A stretch of 64,000 nucleotides of DNA, from the NCBI RefSeq assembly GCF_000332155.1, contig NZ_KB235898.1, positions 676,692-740,691 on the forward strand. Reading direction: 5' to 3'. Positions 1-9,071 of the stretch are shown piece by piece. Position 1 is the stretch's first letter, and the number at the start of each line of letters is the position of its first letter. The DNA comes from Kamptonema formosum PCC 6407. GTDB taxonomy: Bacteria > Cyanobacteriota > Cyanobacteriia > Cyanobacteriales > Microcoleaceae. The notes beneath the pieces were generated by a model. That model saw nothing but the letters and a program-made list of their open reading frames with translations, did no database searches and was not told where the DNA came from. A program made the position numbers and the translations under genes.

Positions 1-21
1 AGTAGAAGGAAGAAGGTAGAA

Positions 22-93
22 GGAATAAAAATTTAGTTATCTAGGAGAGAAGGAAAAAGGAATAAAAATTTAGTTATCTAGGAGAGAAGGAAG
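22..93. repeat. 37-bp tandem duplication
   Basis: A unit starting ggaataaaaatttagttatc at 22 is repeated with the same sequence from 59, giving a period of 37 bp. It is A+G rich and lies upstream of any recognisable gene; it looks like a recent slippage duplication. No coding potential seen. Confidence 0.7.
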
Positions 94-183
94 AATGTTT
101 ATACAGTCGGCTTTTCAGCCATCCTTATCTTATGTTTAATTAGGTGGATTTACTTACAATCCGGGATTAAGTAAAAGTATCCA

Positions 184-231
184 TAACGTCGCCATCCTGG
201 GGGTTAAAGAACCGCCAGGATGTCGGCGTTA
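184..231. repeat. Imperfect inverted repeat (hairpin)
   Basis: The 17-nt arms 184-200 and 215-231 pair with two mismatches around a 14-nt loop. The motif ending gtcggcgttacgt resembles the gcggcgttacgt part of the palindrome at 48352-48432, so it may belong to a dispersed family. It lies downstream of psbY, so it might also act in 3'-end formation. Confidence 0.5.
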
Positions 232-271
232 CGTAAATAATGGTTAATTCCTAATAATCTTAAAAAAAATT

Positions 272-318
272 GTGTGCGATCGCATCCTTAACCGGAAAGC
301 CGAGGAGCGATCGCACAC
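272..318. repeat. Inverted repeat with HIP1 arms
   Basis: Arms gtgtgcgatcgc (272-283) and gcgatcgcacac (307-318) are perfect 12-bp inverted repeats around a 23-nt loop. Each arm holds a HIP1 octamer. It lies just beyond the stop of the leftward psbY gene and could help end its transcript, but no T-run follows clearly. Confidence 0.45.
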
Positions 319-381
319 CTAGATTATGGGAGATTCAGCCTGAAAAACATCAGCTTTTCAGTACAGAGGTCAGGATTAAGT

Positions 382-507
382 CTAGGCTTGCTTATTCAAC
401 AGGTTTTGCACTTGTCTGATTGCAGCCGCGCCAATATTGAAAGCTGCCCAGCCACCGGCCAACAAGATTGGCAATAAAACTACTAGCACGCGGAAGTCAA
501 AATCCAT
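382..507 (-). CDS. psbY: Photosystem II protein PsbY
   Basis: A 41-residue single-span membrane protein of the photosystem II periphery, near cytochrome b559, in the thylakoid. Its start is the ATG at 507, preceded on its strand by a strong gaggaggaa ribosome binding site at 511-519. The protein opens [20 protein letters not shown], a hydrophobic helix at about residues 6-27, and closes with RQVQNLLNK, which matches the RQVQ-LL-K pattern of cyanobacterial PsbY. Length is as expected for the family (about 40 residues). It is a single gene with no coding neighbour within 370 bp, and it is easy to miss because of its size. Confidence 0.88.
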   Translation of the reverse strand: MDFDFRVLVVLLPILLAGGWAAFNIGAAAIRQVQNLLNKQA

Positions 508-878
508 TAGTTCCTCCTCTAAAGTTTTTTAAAGATTTCTCATAATCTATTTGTATCTCATTTTGTCCCTATTCTCAAACTTCTCTCTAGTAACCTAGTT
601 TATCTAAATTAAAGCCCCTCTATGGATGAGATTCCTGATGATTTCGGTCCGCCCAAGGCAACTGGGAACTCGCCACCGGGGGAATAAAAATGTGCGATGC
701 CTTCGGACGCGGTGGCGATCGCACCAAATCTATACTACAAAGTGCAGCTTCACCGAGGGCGATCGCCATTTTCCCGCCGTCTCCTGGTGAAGCTGGTATG
801 AAAGCTAAAACTCTTACCAATTAAAGGTTTTTGAAAATCGCCACCTTGTAGTATCACTGTAATTTAACAGGAGGAATT
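508..878. other. Non-coding stretch upstream of psbY
   Basis: This stretch holds the ribosome binding site and presumably the promoter of psbY on the minus strand, several HIP1-like gcgatcgc sites, and nothing else I can support. A 66-codon minus-strand frame at 620-820 has no ribosome binding site and no recognisable protein features. Confidence 0.5.
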
Positions 879-1226
879 ATGGGTTTATTGCCTAAACGGA
901 AATTAAAGTCAGACGAGCTTGAAGCTATTTTCCTTTTTCAGTTGGCTTTGCATATATGGAAATTTAATGGCGGTTTCGCGCCGGAATTTTGGTTTGGCGA
1001 GCGGGTGAAGTTTCAGGGGCGAGTGGGTGTGATTGCGGGGATGCAGTGGATGATATCAATTCCGGTTGCACCGGAATTGATATCAGCTACTGTTATGGCA
1101 AGTTTATCCTTCCAGTCGTGGCAATCTTATGCTTCCAATGACAGCAAGGGTTTTAAAAGCTACTTTGCCCCCAGTGTCAGCTTCGCTATTTCTGGGCCAA
1201 GATTTCGCTATACGTTTCTCAAGTAG
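879..1226 (+). CDS. Hypothetical protein
   Basis: A 115-residue frame with a good ribosome binding site (aggaggaatt, about 868-877). The N-terminal half, opening MGLLPKRKLKSDELEAIFLF, reads like a genuine soluble protein; I do not recognise the family. The second half contains a perfect palindrome (1052-1084) that is translated in frame, so the C-terminus may be a repeat-derived extension or the gene may be truncated. Its stop codon (1224-1226) lies inside the 9-bp target duplication of the IS that follows, so the insertion landed exactly at the 3' end without changing the reading frame. Confidence 0.5.
   Translation: MGLLPKRKLKSDELEAIFLFQLALHIWKFNGGFAPEFWFGERVKFQGRVGVIAGMQWMISIPVAPELISATVMASLSFQSWQSYASNDSKGFKSYFAPSVSFAISGPRFRYTFLK
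1052..1084. repeat. Perfect 15-bp-arm palindrome
   Basis: Arms gatatcaattccggt and accggaattgatatc flank a 3-nt loop. The same palindrome with one arm mismatch and the same loop length occurs at 30627-30659, so it is a dispersed element. Here it sits inside the frame 879-1226. Confidence 0.75.
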
Positions 1227-1231
1227 ATTGG

Positions 1232-2498
1232 CTGACGGGGTGACAACCCCGTCAAAGAGTAGATAGAATCAAGGTTCTAGCCCTTATCCCCTTCTTGAAA
1301 AATGGTCGCTTATTACTTCTAATCCTCATTAATTCAGTTACTAAATCTTGGCAAACTTCACTTCCTGTCACCCAACATTCACCATATAAACCTATCCAAA
1401 AGTTGCTATGACGACGTATCGATCGCCCTAATTCCTGCACCCGACCCACATATTTTTGAATCCCCATCTGTTTGATTGTATGACCTTGAATAATTGCACA
1501 AGTGTATGCGATCGCGATTAATAAAATTAAAGACTTTAAGCGGTCATAACAGGCATGACTATTTTCCAAATTATAGCCTCCTGTCTTACAGTCTTTAAAC
1601 ATAGCCTCTATTCCACTCCGACATTTAAAACTCGCGATCGCCAATTTTAAACTACCTACATTGGTCAGCAGAAACCAACCTTCAGAAGCCCCGTTAGTTT
1701 TGTATTTTCTTTTCCAATAACCTGCCACATCAAATTTGCCAAAACCTTTTTGCTTAGTAACTTTAACCCCGCTTCTATAAAAGCCTGTCCCTGGTATTAG
1801 TCCTAACTCGCTTAGACGTTGATATTCTTCTTTTTCAGATTGTATGTATCGTTCTTGTTTAACTCTTAATACAAACTTGACACCTACGTCATAGAGCCAT
1901 TGCGCCAGCTTGACAGAACCAAATTCTCTGTCTCCTAGAATAATTATTTGATAATCTTGTAGCAAGACCGAAACAGGTGTAATTAAATTTTGTTGTTCTT
2001 GAATATTCGTACTGCCTCTTTTGGGGAGTATTTCCCAGTATAAAGGAATAGCCCTTTGCGACCAAATTAGACTAATAAAAAATAAATTATTGTGTCGCCA
2101 TTGAGTGCGGTCGATAGCTAGCATCAACACAGACTGATTTTTAAAAGCCGTGTTCAAGATGTATTTCACCAAGGGAAACCAGATGGTTTCAATTCGCAAG
2201 ACTGGCAACTTAAAAAATCTTTGAAGATTGCGCCTCCGACTCTCAAAGAGTACAGGATATGACCAAACAGTAGCTAGTCTCTCAATACTGACCTGTTTGT
2301 GTATTTGTAAAAGGCAGACAACAATTGCAAGAGTTAAGTATTCAGTTTTTTTGAGTTGACTTGACAAGCAATTTTGGTAAAATAAAGGAAGCATTTAATT
2401 ATTCTGGGGGTTGTTGAGAACGATCGCCCATTTTTTTTACCACAAAACGTCTCAAAGCGCTATAGGTAAGGCTTTTGACGGGGTTGTCACCCCGTCAG
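1232..2498. mobile_element. IS4-family insertion sequence, intact
   Basis: A 1267-bp element. The ends 1232-1256 and 2474-2498 are perfect 25-bp inverted repeats (ctgacggggtgacaaccccg...), each also internally palindromic. It is flanked by 9-bp direct repeats gtagattgg (1223-1231 and 2499-2507), the target duplication. It holds one transposase gene whose TGA stop lies in the terminal repeat. Perfect ends, target duplication and an open transposase frame all point to a recent, possibly active insertion. Confidence 0.93.
1252..2394 (-). CDS. IS4-family DDE transposase
   Basis: A 380-residue transposase. The RNase H-like core is visible: D95 in AIDRTQW, D155 in IILGDREFGS and E263 in FKCRSGIEAMFKDCK. 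The last fits the IS4 signature Y-(2)-R-(3)-E-(6)-K, with Phe in place of Tyr and K270 at the end. These residues are all present, so the enzyme looks functional. An N-terminal helical segment (about 1-90) would bind the ends. The frame fills the element from repeat to repeat. Confidence 0.92.
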   Translation of the reverse strand: MLPLFYQNCLSSQLKKTEYLTLAIVVCLLQIHKQVSIERLATVWSYPVLFESRRRNLQRFFKLPVLRIETIWFPLVKYILNTAFKNQSVLMLAIDRTQWRHNNLFFISLIWSQRAIPLYWEILPKRGSTNIQEQQNLITPVSVLLQDYQIIILGDREFGSVKLAQWLYDVGVKFVLRVKQERYIQSEKEEYQRLSELGLIPGTGFYRSGVKVTKQKGFGKFDVAGYWKRKYKTNGASEGWFLLTNVGSLKLAIASFKCRSGIEAMFKDCKTGGYNLENSHACYDRLKSLILLIAIAYTCAIIQGHTIKQMGIQKYVGRVQELGRSIRRHSNFWIGLYGECWVTGSEVCQDLVTELMRIRSNKRPFFKKGIRARTLILSTL

Positions 2499-2607
2499 GT
2501 AGATTGGTTCATAATGCGCGATCGCGAACGAGTTTAAAATGAGATAGACTCATGTTTGACTATAAAATTATGGCAATATCCAAAGGAATCATTACAGCTT
2601 TCCCTAC

Positions 2608-2712
2608 TAATACCATTTCTCTAAAAGTATGCTACAGTCCACATCGTTGAGTTTACTACATAGAATCAACCTACTGTTGCTACTGTTGCATTAATTTGGA
2701 GAAATGGTATTA
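2608..2712. repeat. Inverted repeat next to the CHAT gene stop
   Basis: taataccatttctctaaa (2608-2625) and its near-complement tttggagaaatggtatta (2695-2712) are about 17-bp arms about 70 bp apart. The right arm includes the stop codon of the minus-strand gene. It may be a small MITE-like element or part of the 3' end of that transcript. Confidence 0.5.
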
Positions 2713-5700
2713 CCAAGGATTACCAATCATCCTAAAAGCCGCCCAATAGTAAGGATGAGATAAATTATCATTGCTTCTTGTGACCAGTTCCAGCGGCAGC
2801 AGCAGCTCCCCAGAACCAGTATGCAGCTTGCCATTATTGATTTGGATTTGCCCTCTAATCATAGCTATTTGCGCCTCCTGTAGCGCTTGGGCCTTAATCG
2901 GTGTACTTTTCAAGTGCTGATATAACTCCGTCATCAGCCCCAAAGTCCCTTCATCGCTAACGTACCAGAGACTAGCCACAGCCGACTTCACACCCCCCTG
3001 CACTGCTAACCCCGCAAAACCCAACTCCGCCTCCTCATCTCCCACAGCAGTTTTACAAGCACTCAGCACTAATAGCTCAACAGGGGGGTTATTCCATTTC
3101 AGTTGCCGCAACTGATCCAAGCGTAATTTCGTATCCCATAACTGAATGTAGGAGTTGCTAGGATTTCCCCCCTGAAATTCTGCGTGTGTTGCCAAATGAA
3201 CGATCGCATAAGGTTGTTGCTGACGTTCTCCCTTCAGATTTGCCAGAGTAAAGCCTTCATTCAAAAAAGATTTACCCTGCCATAACTGCGGGGTGATAGT
3301 TGATAATTCCAATGGTACTGCTGGTAAAGGATTGAGATGAGCAAATCGTGAGGCCCCCATCGCCAGCACTTTGGAATTTTTGATATTGACGAAGCGAGTA
3401 TCAGTCAAACTGAGACTAGGCATCTGACCAATACTGTATCGCTCGATCAAAAACCCCTTCCCATCGTGCAATGCTGCCATTGGGAGCGATCGCAATCCGG
3501 TATCGGAAACAAAAGACAAATTCTTGATGCCCTGTGTTTGCAAATCCGCTTCTAGCGGTGCAACTATCAATTTATATAGTTGCTGAGCTAAAGGCAAATA
3601 GCTTGTAGTATTACGTTTTCTAGGATTAGTTACTTCTGTGCGAAAGTCTTGGGCTAGTGCGACGACTTGGGCGCGAGTAGTATGCGAGATGCGCTTGCGA
3701 ATGGGAACTCCTTTAGGCGTAACTATCAGCATTTCCAGTTCGTCACTAGGTTGAATTTGCCGATCGATTTGCAGAATTGAGGATATATTTTCTAGTTGAT
3801 AAGCACTAGAACCTTTCGGCATAAAGCCGATATAAATGATTGCTGGTTTAACTCCAGTCGTCTTTTCAATTCTCGTTAGGATATTCTGGGCATCTTGTAA
3901 TGTTGCCATCCGAGACGGGTAAGGCAAACTTAGGTATTTGACAAAATCGCGAGTCAACCTTTCCTCTTGGGGGAGAACAATAGCATTGGGATTAATTGGT
4001 AAATCAGCAATATTGATTTGAGGAGAGGGCGATCGCGAATTTTGTTCCAAAGAATTTGATATTTGATTCTGCTGTTCGAGATTAAGCGGAAATGGCGAAC
4101 TTAGCGCGGGTACTGGTGCGATCGCTGGTGTCGGATTTATTGTCGTTGTCCGATCTAGATTTGGTATTAAATTCAACACAGGCGTTTGGTTGAGAGTCGG
4201 TATCGGTGCCGGTGTTATAGCGATTGATAGTTCAGAAAGCAATACAGGTGTGATATTGACTGTCGGTGCAGGAATTAAAGTAACTGCTGGTGCTGGCGTG
4301 ACATTGACTGTTGGTGTTGACGCAGCAGGTACAGGCGCGATATTGACTGTTGATACTGGCGCAGCTACAACTGACGCGGGTGCTGGTACTGGCATTGGGG
4401 CGATATTGACTGTTGATACTGGCGCAGCTACAACCGACGCGGGTGCTGGTACTGGCATTGGGGCGATATTGACTCTTGATACTGGTGCAGATGCCGATAC
4501 TGGTGCTGGCGCAGATGCTGGCAGAGGCGGCAGATTAATTATTATGGGTGCTGGCGCGGGTTCTGGTGTTGGTGCGGGTTCTGGTGTTGGTGTTGGTGCT
4601 GGTGCGGGTTCTGGTGTTGGTGTTGGTGTTGGTGTTGGTGCGGGTTCTGGTGTTGGTGTTGGTGTTGGTGCGGGTTCTGGTGTTGGTGTTGGTGTTGGTG
4701 CGGGTTCTGGTGTTGGTGTTGGTGTTGGTGTTGGTGCGGGTTCTGGTGTTGGTGCGGGTTCTGGCGTTGGTGTTGGTTCTGGCGCGGGTTCTGGCGTTGG
4801 TGTTGGTTCTGGCGCGGGTTCTGGCGTTGGTGCGGGTTCTGGCGCGGGTTCTGGTGTTGGTGCTGGTTCTGGCGCGGGTTCTGACGCTGGTGTAGAAGCA
4901 GTTATATCAATAACCGTTGGGCCTCGCCGCTGAGGTAAGGGACGATCGTAACTTCCATAGGTAATGCTATTAGGCTGAGATGTTCCTCCAGTGACAATGC
5001 TGCCAGCAGTACCGTTCAGCCCGTTATAGTCTGGCCCTACAGTGAAAGGAGTATTTAAAGCTGTTCCACCGTGACGGATTGTGATAACTCCAGCGTTAGC
5101 GCTGCCGGTGGTGGCGGCGGAAAGACTACAACCTTCTGAACAGAAGGGCTCTGAAATGAAACTGCCTGTAGCCCGAAAATAACGACCCGCTGTAATATCA
5201 ATATCGCCCCCCGCTGTTCTGCCTTGGGTGTTGATGAAGACAACTTCGATGTCATCCTGGGGATCTAGTGTCACCGATCCGCCTTGCTTATCCTCAGAAT
5301 GCGCGTCTATTTCTCCGGCTTTAATGCTTAATAGAGCAGAAACAATTATGTCTCCTCCATCTCCATTTTTGGCATCTGACCAAGAACTGAGATTGCCTGC
5401 TTCTATAATACCTGTGCGGCTGGTAAGGGTAATATTTCCGCCGTCAATTGTCTTAGAATGAGAGTCGATCGCACCTGCATGAATGTCTGTTTCTGCTTCT
5501 AGCGCGATCGCGCCCCCTTCAGAAGTGACAGTGGTTTTGGCGATGTCGATGCTGCCATTGCTGCTGCTAAGGCTAATTTCACCGAGGCTGGTACTGATGT
5601 TACCACTCGCAGTTAAGTTGCCTGTAGCACTTAAAAGTATGGGGCCGCTGCTAGTAGATGCAACTGTGGTGAGGTTGCCGTTGATGGTAATGTTGCCTGC

Positions 5701-6825
5701 TGCTTGAATAGCGATCGCGCCTGCATTTACTTCCTGCGTTGCTACATCCCCAGCAGCTACCGTTTGGTTTCCCCCTGTGAGAACCACTTGACCGCTTTCA
5801 TTCACGCTAATGCCTGTGGCGCTATTTTTACCAGCACCCGTCAATAGTTCTGGCAAAGTCGCGATCGGCAGCGTCCAAGGTGTTGGCTGTCCTTGAGGGC
5901 CATCTAATGTATTAGTAGTTGATGAGGAGGCTTGGTCAGTTTTAGCTGGTTTGTTAGTACTATCGCCCCCTGACAAAGGAGCGATCTCCAAACTCAGCAA
6001 ATGCCCTTCTTGACTGATACGCACCAAATTCTCAGCGGGAACTGAGACAACAGTAACTTGACCATCTGGGGCCGACAAAGTGCCAATGCTAATAACTGTC
6101 CCGCCCAGCAAGGTTAAATTTTGCCCTGACTTTACTGCTAAATCCGCTGAGTTGATAATAGTCCCTGGTTGACCGGAAGGAAAGGCAAAACTGCTGGGTG
6201 TCCCCACCAGAGTTGCGTAGTCATTTGTACCTTCGGCATTAAACCAGTTAGCTCCAATTCCAATACCTGTGGCAGTAGTTGCTGTGAAAGAACCAGGCAC
6301 GTTTAAGCTGGCATTAGCGCCAAAGATTATTCCAGATGGGTTGATTAAAAATAGATTTGAATTACCTCCGGTTACTTGAATTAAGCCATTAATTATGGAA
6401 GCGTCGCCGCCAATAACGCGAGCTAAAATATTGCGAATATCAGGGTTAGAGATAAAGTTGGCAATCTGACCTTCTGATAAGCCAAATTGCTGGAAGCTGT
6501 GGAATAAATTAGCTTTATCGCTGGAGAGTTGACCGCCTTCTATATCGAAGTGCTGACCTTCAGGAGTAACCTTTGTACCTGTTCCGTCTGTAGCTGGAAC
6601 AATGGTCTGGGCTTTAATTGAAGGTACTTGAAAGCAAAAGCTAAAAACTAAAAATAATAATGGAAATACAAGCTGATTTCTTATTTTTTTTAATTCCGAA
6701 GATTCTAACTTAAGCTTATTTCTTGCCGTGAGAAATAAACTCTTATTTTTAATATAAATTTTCATGTCTTTGGCAAGGTTTAGTGTTAATAGAGATGTGC
6801 GGCGATGCTTAGATAAACCCTGCAT
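2710..6825 (-). CDS. Two-partner-secretion exoprotein with C-terminal CHAT protease
   Basis: A 1371-residue fusion. Residues about 1-72 form a long basic-then-hydrophobic signal region ending SIKAQ. About 73-300 is a filamentous-haemagglutinin-type secretion domain (NFISNPDIRNILARVIGG, NLFLINPSGIIFG). About 310-620 is a beta-helical repeat region, and about 640-760 is a PEPAPTP linker. About 1040-1371 is a CHAT domain with the catalytic pair His in IVHLATHAEF (about 1211) and Cys in LVLSACKTAVG (about 1255), ending YYWAAFRMIGNPW. TpsA-type proteins are exported through a TpsB pore; none is encoded here. CHAT is a caspase-like peptidase domain. Function is unknown; the N-domain suggests display at or release from the surface. 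ATG at 6765 (MKIYIKNK) is an alternative start. Confidence 0.85.
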   Translation of the reverse strand: MQGLSKHRRTSLLTLNLAKDMKIYIKNKSLFLTARNKLKLESSELKKIRNQLVFPLLFLVFSFCFQVPSIKAQTIVPATDGTGTKVTPEGQHFDIEGGQLSSDKANLFHSFQQFGLSEGQIANFISNPDIRNILARVIGGDASIINGLIQVTGGNSNLFLINPSGIIFGANASLNVPGSFTATTATGIGIGANWFNAEGTNDYATLVGTPSSFAFPSGQPGTIINSADLAVKSGQNLTLLGGTVISIGTLSAPDGQVTVVSVPAENLVRISQEGHLLSLEIAPLSGGDSTNKPAKTDQASSSTTNTLDGPQGQPTPWTLPIATLPELLTGAGKNSATGISVNESGQVVLTGGNQTVAAGDVATQEVNAGAIAIQAAGNITINGNLTTVASTSSGPILLSATGNLTASGNISTSLGEISLSSSNGSIDIAKTTVTSEGGAIALEAETDIHAGAIDSHSKTIDGGNITLTSRTGIIEAGNLSSWSDAKNGDGGDIIVSALLSIKAGEIDAHSEDKQGGSVTLDPQDDIEVVFINTQGRTAGGDIDITAGRYFRATGSFISEPFCSEGCSLSAATTGSANAGVITIRHGGTALNTPFTVGPDYNGLNGTAGSIVTGGTSQPNSITYGSYDRPLPQRRGPTVIDITASTPASEPAPEPAPTPEPAPEPAPTPEPAPEPTPTPEPAPEPTPTPEPAPTPEPAPTPTPTPTPEPAPTPTPTPEPAPTPTPTPEPAPTPTPTPTPEPAPAPTPTPEPAPTPEPAPAPIIINLPPLPASAPAPVSASAPVSRVNIAPMPVPAPASVVAAPVSTVNIAPMPVPAPASVVAAPVSTVNIAPVPAASTPTVNVTPAPAVTLIPAPTVNITPVLLSELSIAITPAPIPTLNQTPVLNLIPNLDRTTTINPTPAIAPVPALSSPFPLNLEQQNQISNSLEQNSRSPSPQINIADLPINPNAIVLPQEERLTRDFVKYLSLPYPSRMATLQDAQNILTRIEKTTGVKPAIIYIGFMPKGSSAYQLENISSILQIDRQIQPSDELEMLIVTPKGVPIRKRISHTTRAQVVALAQDFRTEVTNPRKRNTTSYLPLAQQLYKLIVAPLEADLQTQGIKNLSFVSDTGLRSLPMAALHDGKGFLIERYSIGQMPSLSLTDTRFVNIKNSKVLAMGASRFAHLNPLPAVPLELSTITPQLWQGKSFLNEGFTLANLKGERQQQPYAIVHLATHAEFQGGNPSNSYIQLWDTKLRLDQLRQLKWNNPPVELLVLSACKTAVGDEEAELGFAGLAVQGGVKSAVASLWYVSDEGTLGLMTELYQHLKSTPIKAQALQEAQIAMIRGQIQINNGKLHTGSGELLLPLELVTRSNDNLSHPYYWAAFRMIGNPW
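4380..4890. repeat. Coding tandem repeats: Pro-rich linker
   Basis: On the plus strand this reads as runs of ggtgttggtgcgggttctgg with shuffled 6- and 12-bp subunits (about 4550-4890). It is preceded by two near-identical units of about 75 bp around 4350-4470 (TVNIAPMPVPAPASVVAAP in the protein). On the coding strand it gives (PEPAPTP)n. Such arrays change length easily, so linker length probably varies among strains. Long antisense frames over the array are artefacts of its composition. Confidence 0.85.
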
Positions 6826-7099
6826 ATTCTCTATTAATAGAGAAGCTATAAATTAACTACATTTAAGTGATAACTTTTTGTCTCCGTTAGCCGCATCTTC
6901 CCAAGGATATATTTATTAGATCAAATTTTATTTTAAAATAACCTTAACTTTCCTTACGTCCCGTTTTATGGTACTCTGGTTGCTTAAAAACTGTCCGAAG
7001 TATTGAGTTCAAATAATCAACTAATTTACGCATGAAAAGCAAACCCAGTTTTTGAGAAACTGCGCTTTTATACTATTTTCCGACTCATCCAGTTAACGG

Positions 7100-8794
7100 C
7101 TACTTCGGAGAGCTCTTAACACTGGGAGAGGGGCCAGGCGGGGTACTAGCTCGATCGACTTTTTTCAGTTGCACAAAAGCATCGTAGCGAATGGTGCGAT
7201 CGCTCACCACAGCAGTTGTTACCCCAATAGAACGAATGGCATCTACCCACATTTTCTGATTAGGTGGAAGTTCAGGGATGGCGAGGTTTTTGGGGTTGAA
7301 AGCCCGCTCGACATCGATAAAAAAGTTGCCATTATTGGGTGTAAGTTCCGATCGCATCGTATTCTCGAAAATTTCGCTTCCTAGTAGGGGGTTGCTAGGC
7401 GCAGGTAAGATCGCATTTGTCACTGGGGCTCCCACTGTCATAAACGCCACGTTATTTTTCATCCAGCCGCGAGTGACGCTTACTCCCCCAAAAGGTGCTG
7501 TCCACTTAACTGCGGGTTGACCCCCAGCTTGAGTTTCCTCAACTTTGAATTTCTTAGTTTTCATCACCTCATCTAATTGTTTAAGGGATTTATCTGCGGC
7601 TTTGCGATCGCTAGCTTCTACCATAAACACAAACCCCGCCCCAAACTTCCCCGGAGTAGTTGAAGCCGCAGGCGCAGGAATCAGGGACAGGGAAAATTCT
7701 CCCTTCATCCAGTTGATGAAATCCTTATCCCAATCCATACCAGTGCTGGATTTGAGCCCAGATCGCACTGATTCGGGAGGGAGGGGCGCGATCGGGTTGC
7801 TATCCGCACCCTGGGCGTAATCCTGCCACAAACGTTGGAAATTGCCGCCCGATATAGCGATTAGCGTATTATTGGGGAGACGGGTGAGCATTTGTTCGGC
7901 ATTATTTTCTACTGCCAGTTTTTTCTGGGAGTTAGGTTTCAGCCAAGAAATCGATTTAAAGGCCATTCCCTCTGATTCCAGGGTAACTGCTGTGGCAAAC
8001 CCTTGAGTTTCCAGTTTCTCTAGATTTTGCTGTGAAATTGGCCGTGCGGAGTTGAGGGAAGCGTAGGCGGCGCTAACTGGGACGTTGAAATATACTTGAG
8101 CGAAGGGCTGATTAGTTTTAATTTGTTCTAAGGACTCTGCAAAGCCGGGGGTTGTGGCTAGGGAGGCTTCGCCTTTGTAGGTGTCGATCGCTCGATCTGT
8201 GGCCTTGGCATCTGTGGTAACGACGAGATATTCTGAGCCAAGGACGGCGACTGATAAGTTGCGATCGGGTACTCCTTGGATTTCGGCAACTTTAATGCCT
8301 TTGTAATTGCGCTCAACCATTTTACCTTGATTGACAGGCTTAGGCTGGGCTAGCAGTTCTTTTGCTTTAAGGGGGTTGGCGATCGGCATGACGACGGCGA
8401 CTGACTGTTGCGCGGGGGCCACTGAGGAGACGGGTGGGGCGCTATGATTTGGTAGGAAGGCGATCGTGACTTCTTTGCCTACCCAAGGCTGGATGTCTTG
8501 CTGGTAGCCGTAGCCATTAGCAGTTAGGAGGCGATCGCGCAAGTCTCCTAAGATGCGATCGAGAGCAGCTTTCGACTCTGGAGTGCCATACTCCCGCAGT
8601 TTATCCCACTCTTTGCTATCAGTGGAGAGGGAAATGGTCATCATCGCATCCTGCGGAATAACGCTAGCACCTAATGGCAGATCTTTGGTGGGGCCCCGTG
8701 AAACGATTAATAAATAGGCTCCGATACCACCAGCAATTAGTAAAACGGCGGCTCCAACGGTGAGCATTAAGGAAGTTTTATCTTTTTTTAGCAT
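7100..8794 (-). CDS. DUF3352 membrane-anchored protein
   Basis: A protein of about 564 residues with one N-terminal transmembrane helix (LMLTVGAAVLLIAGGIGAYL, about 8-28) followed by a large extracytoplasmic domain. The body has two similar halves of the DUF3352 type, each with an exported-domain pattern (IPQDAMMTISLSTD; LPNNTLIAISGGNF). The C-terminus is Pro/Ser rich. Function is unknown; the family is widespread in cyanobacteria. I chose the ATG at 8794 (MLKKDKTSL) over the TTG at 8803. It stands alone, with about 270 bp of non-coding DNA on each side. Confidence 0.75.
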   Translation of the reverse strand: MLKKDKTSLMLTVGAAVLLIAGGIGAYLLIVSRGPTKDLPLGASVIPQDAMMTISLSTDSKEWDKLREYGTPESKAALDRILGDLRDRLLTANGYGYQQDIQPWVGKEVTIAFLPNHSAPPVSSVAPAQQSVAVVMPIANPLKAKELLAQPKPVNQGKMVERNYKGIKVAEIQGVPDRNLSVAVLGSEYLVVTTDAKATDRAIDTYKGEASLATTPGFAESLEQIKTNQPFAQVYFNVPVSAAYASLNSARPISQQNLEKLETQGFATAVTLESEGMAFKSISWLKPNSQKKLAVENNAEQMLTRLPNNTLIAISGGNFQRLWQDYAQGADSNPIAPLPPESVRSGLKSSTGMDWDKDFINWMKGEFSLSLIPAPAASTTPGKFGAGFVFMVEASDRKAADKSLKQLDEVMKTKKFKVEETQAGGQPAVKWTAPFGGVSVTRGWMKNNVAFMTVGAPVTNAILPAPSNPLLGSEIFENTMRSELTPNNGNFFIDVERAFNPKNLAIPELPPNQKMWVDAIRSIGVTTAVVSDRTIRYDAFVQLKKVDRASTPPGPSPSVKSSPK

Positions 8795-9071
8795 TCGTGG
8801 CAACGGGCGATGGGTGTAATAGATGAGTTCAGCAAAGGAATAGCTTGATTAGGATTTACCTCGAACCATGAGAGAAACCGGGTTTCTGGTTTAAATATTT
8901 GTCCCTATTCATGTTTCTGCCTAAGTCCTATCTATGATAGTCTCTATGATAGTCTATCGCTAATTGACAAATTTTTCGCGATCAATCCAGAGAATAGGGT
9001 AATCGGAATGAATAGATCTCACTTTCTTTTTTAAAGATGTCTTTAAGAACAGAACTAATTTTAATTTATAA

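Noticed and set aside
620-820. 66-codon minus-strand frame near psbY
   Set aside because: No ribosome binding site, no recognisable domain, and many HIP1 sites that keep frames open by chance.
4190-4933. Long plus-strand frames (Gly/Val/Ala-rich) opposite the CHAT exoprotein
   Set aside because: They are the antisense of the Pro-rich linker and consist only of low-complexity repeats; the minus-strand protein is clearly real.
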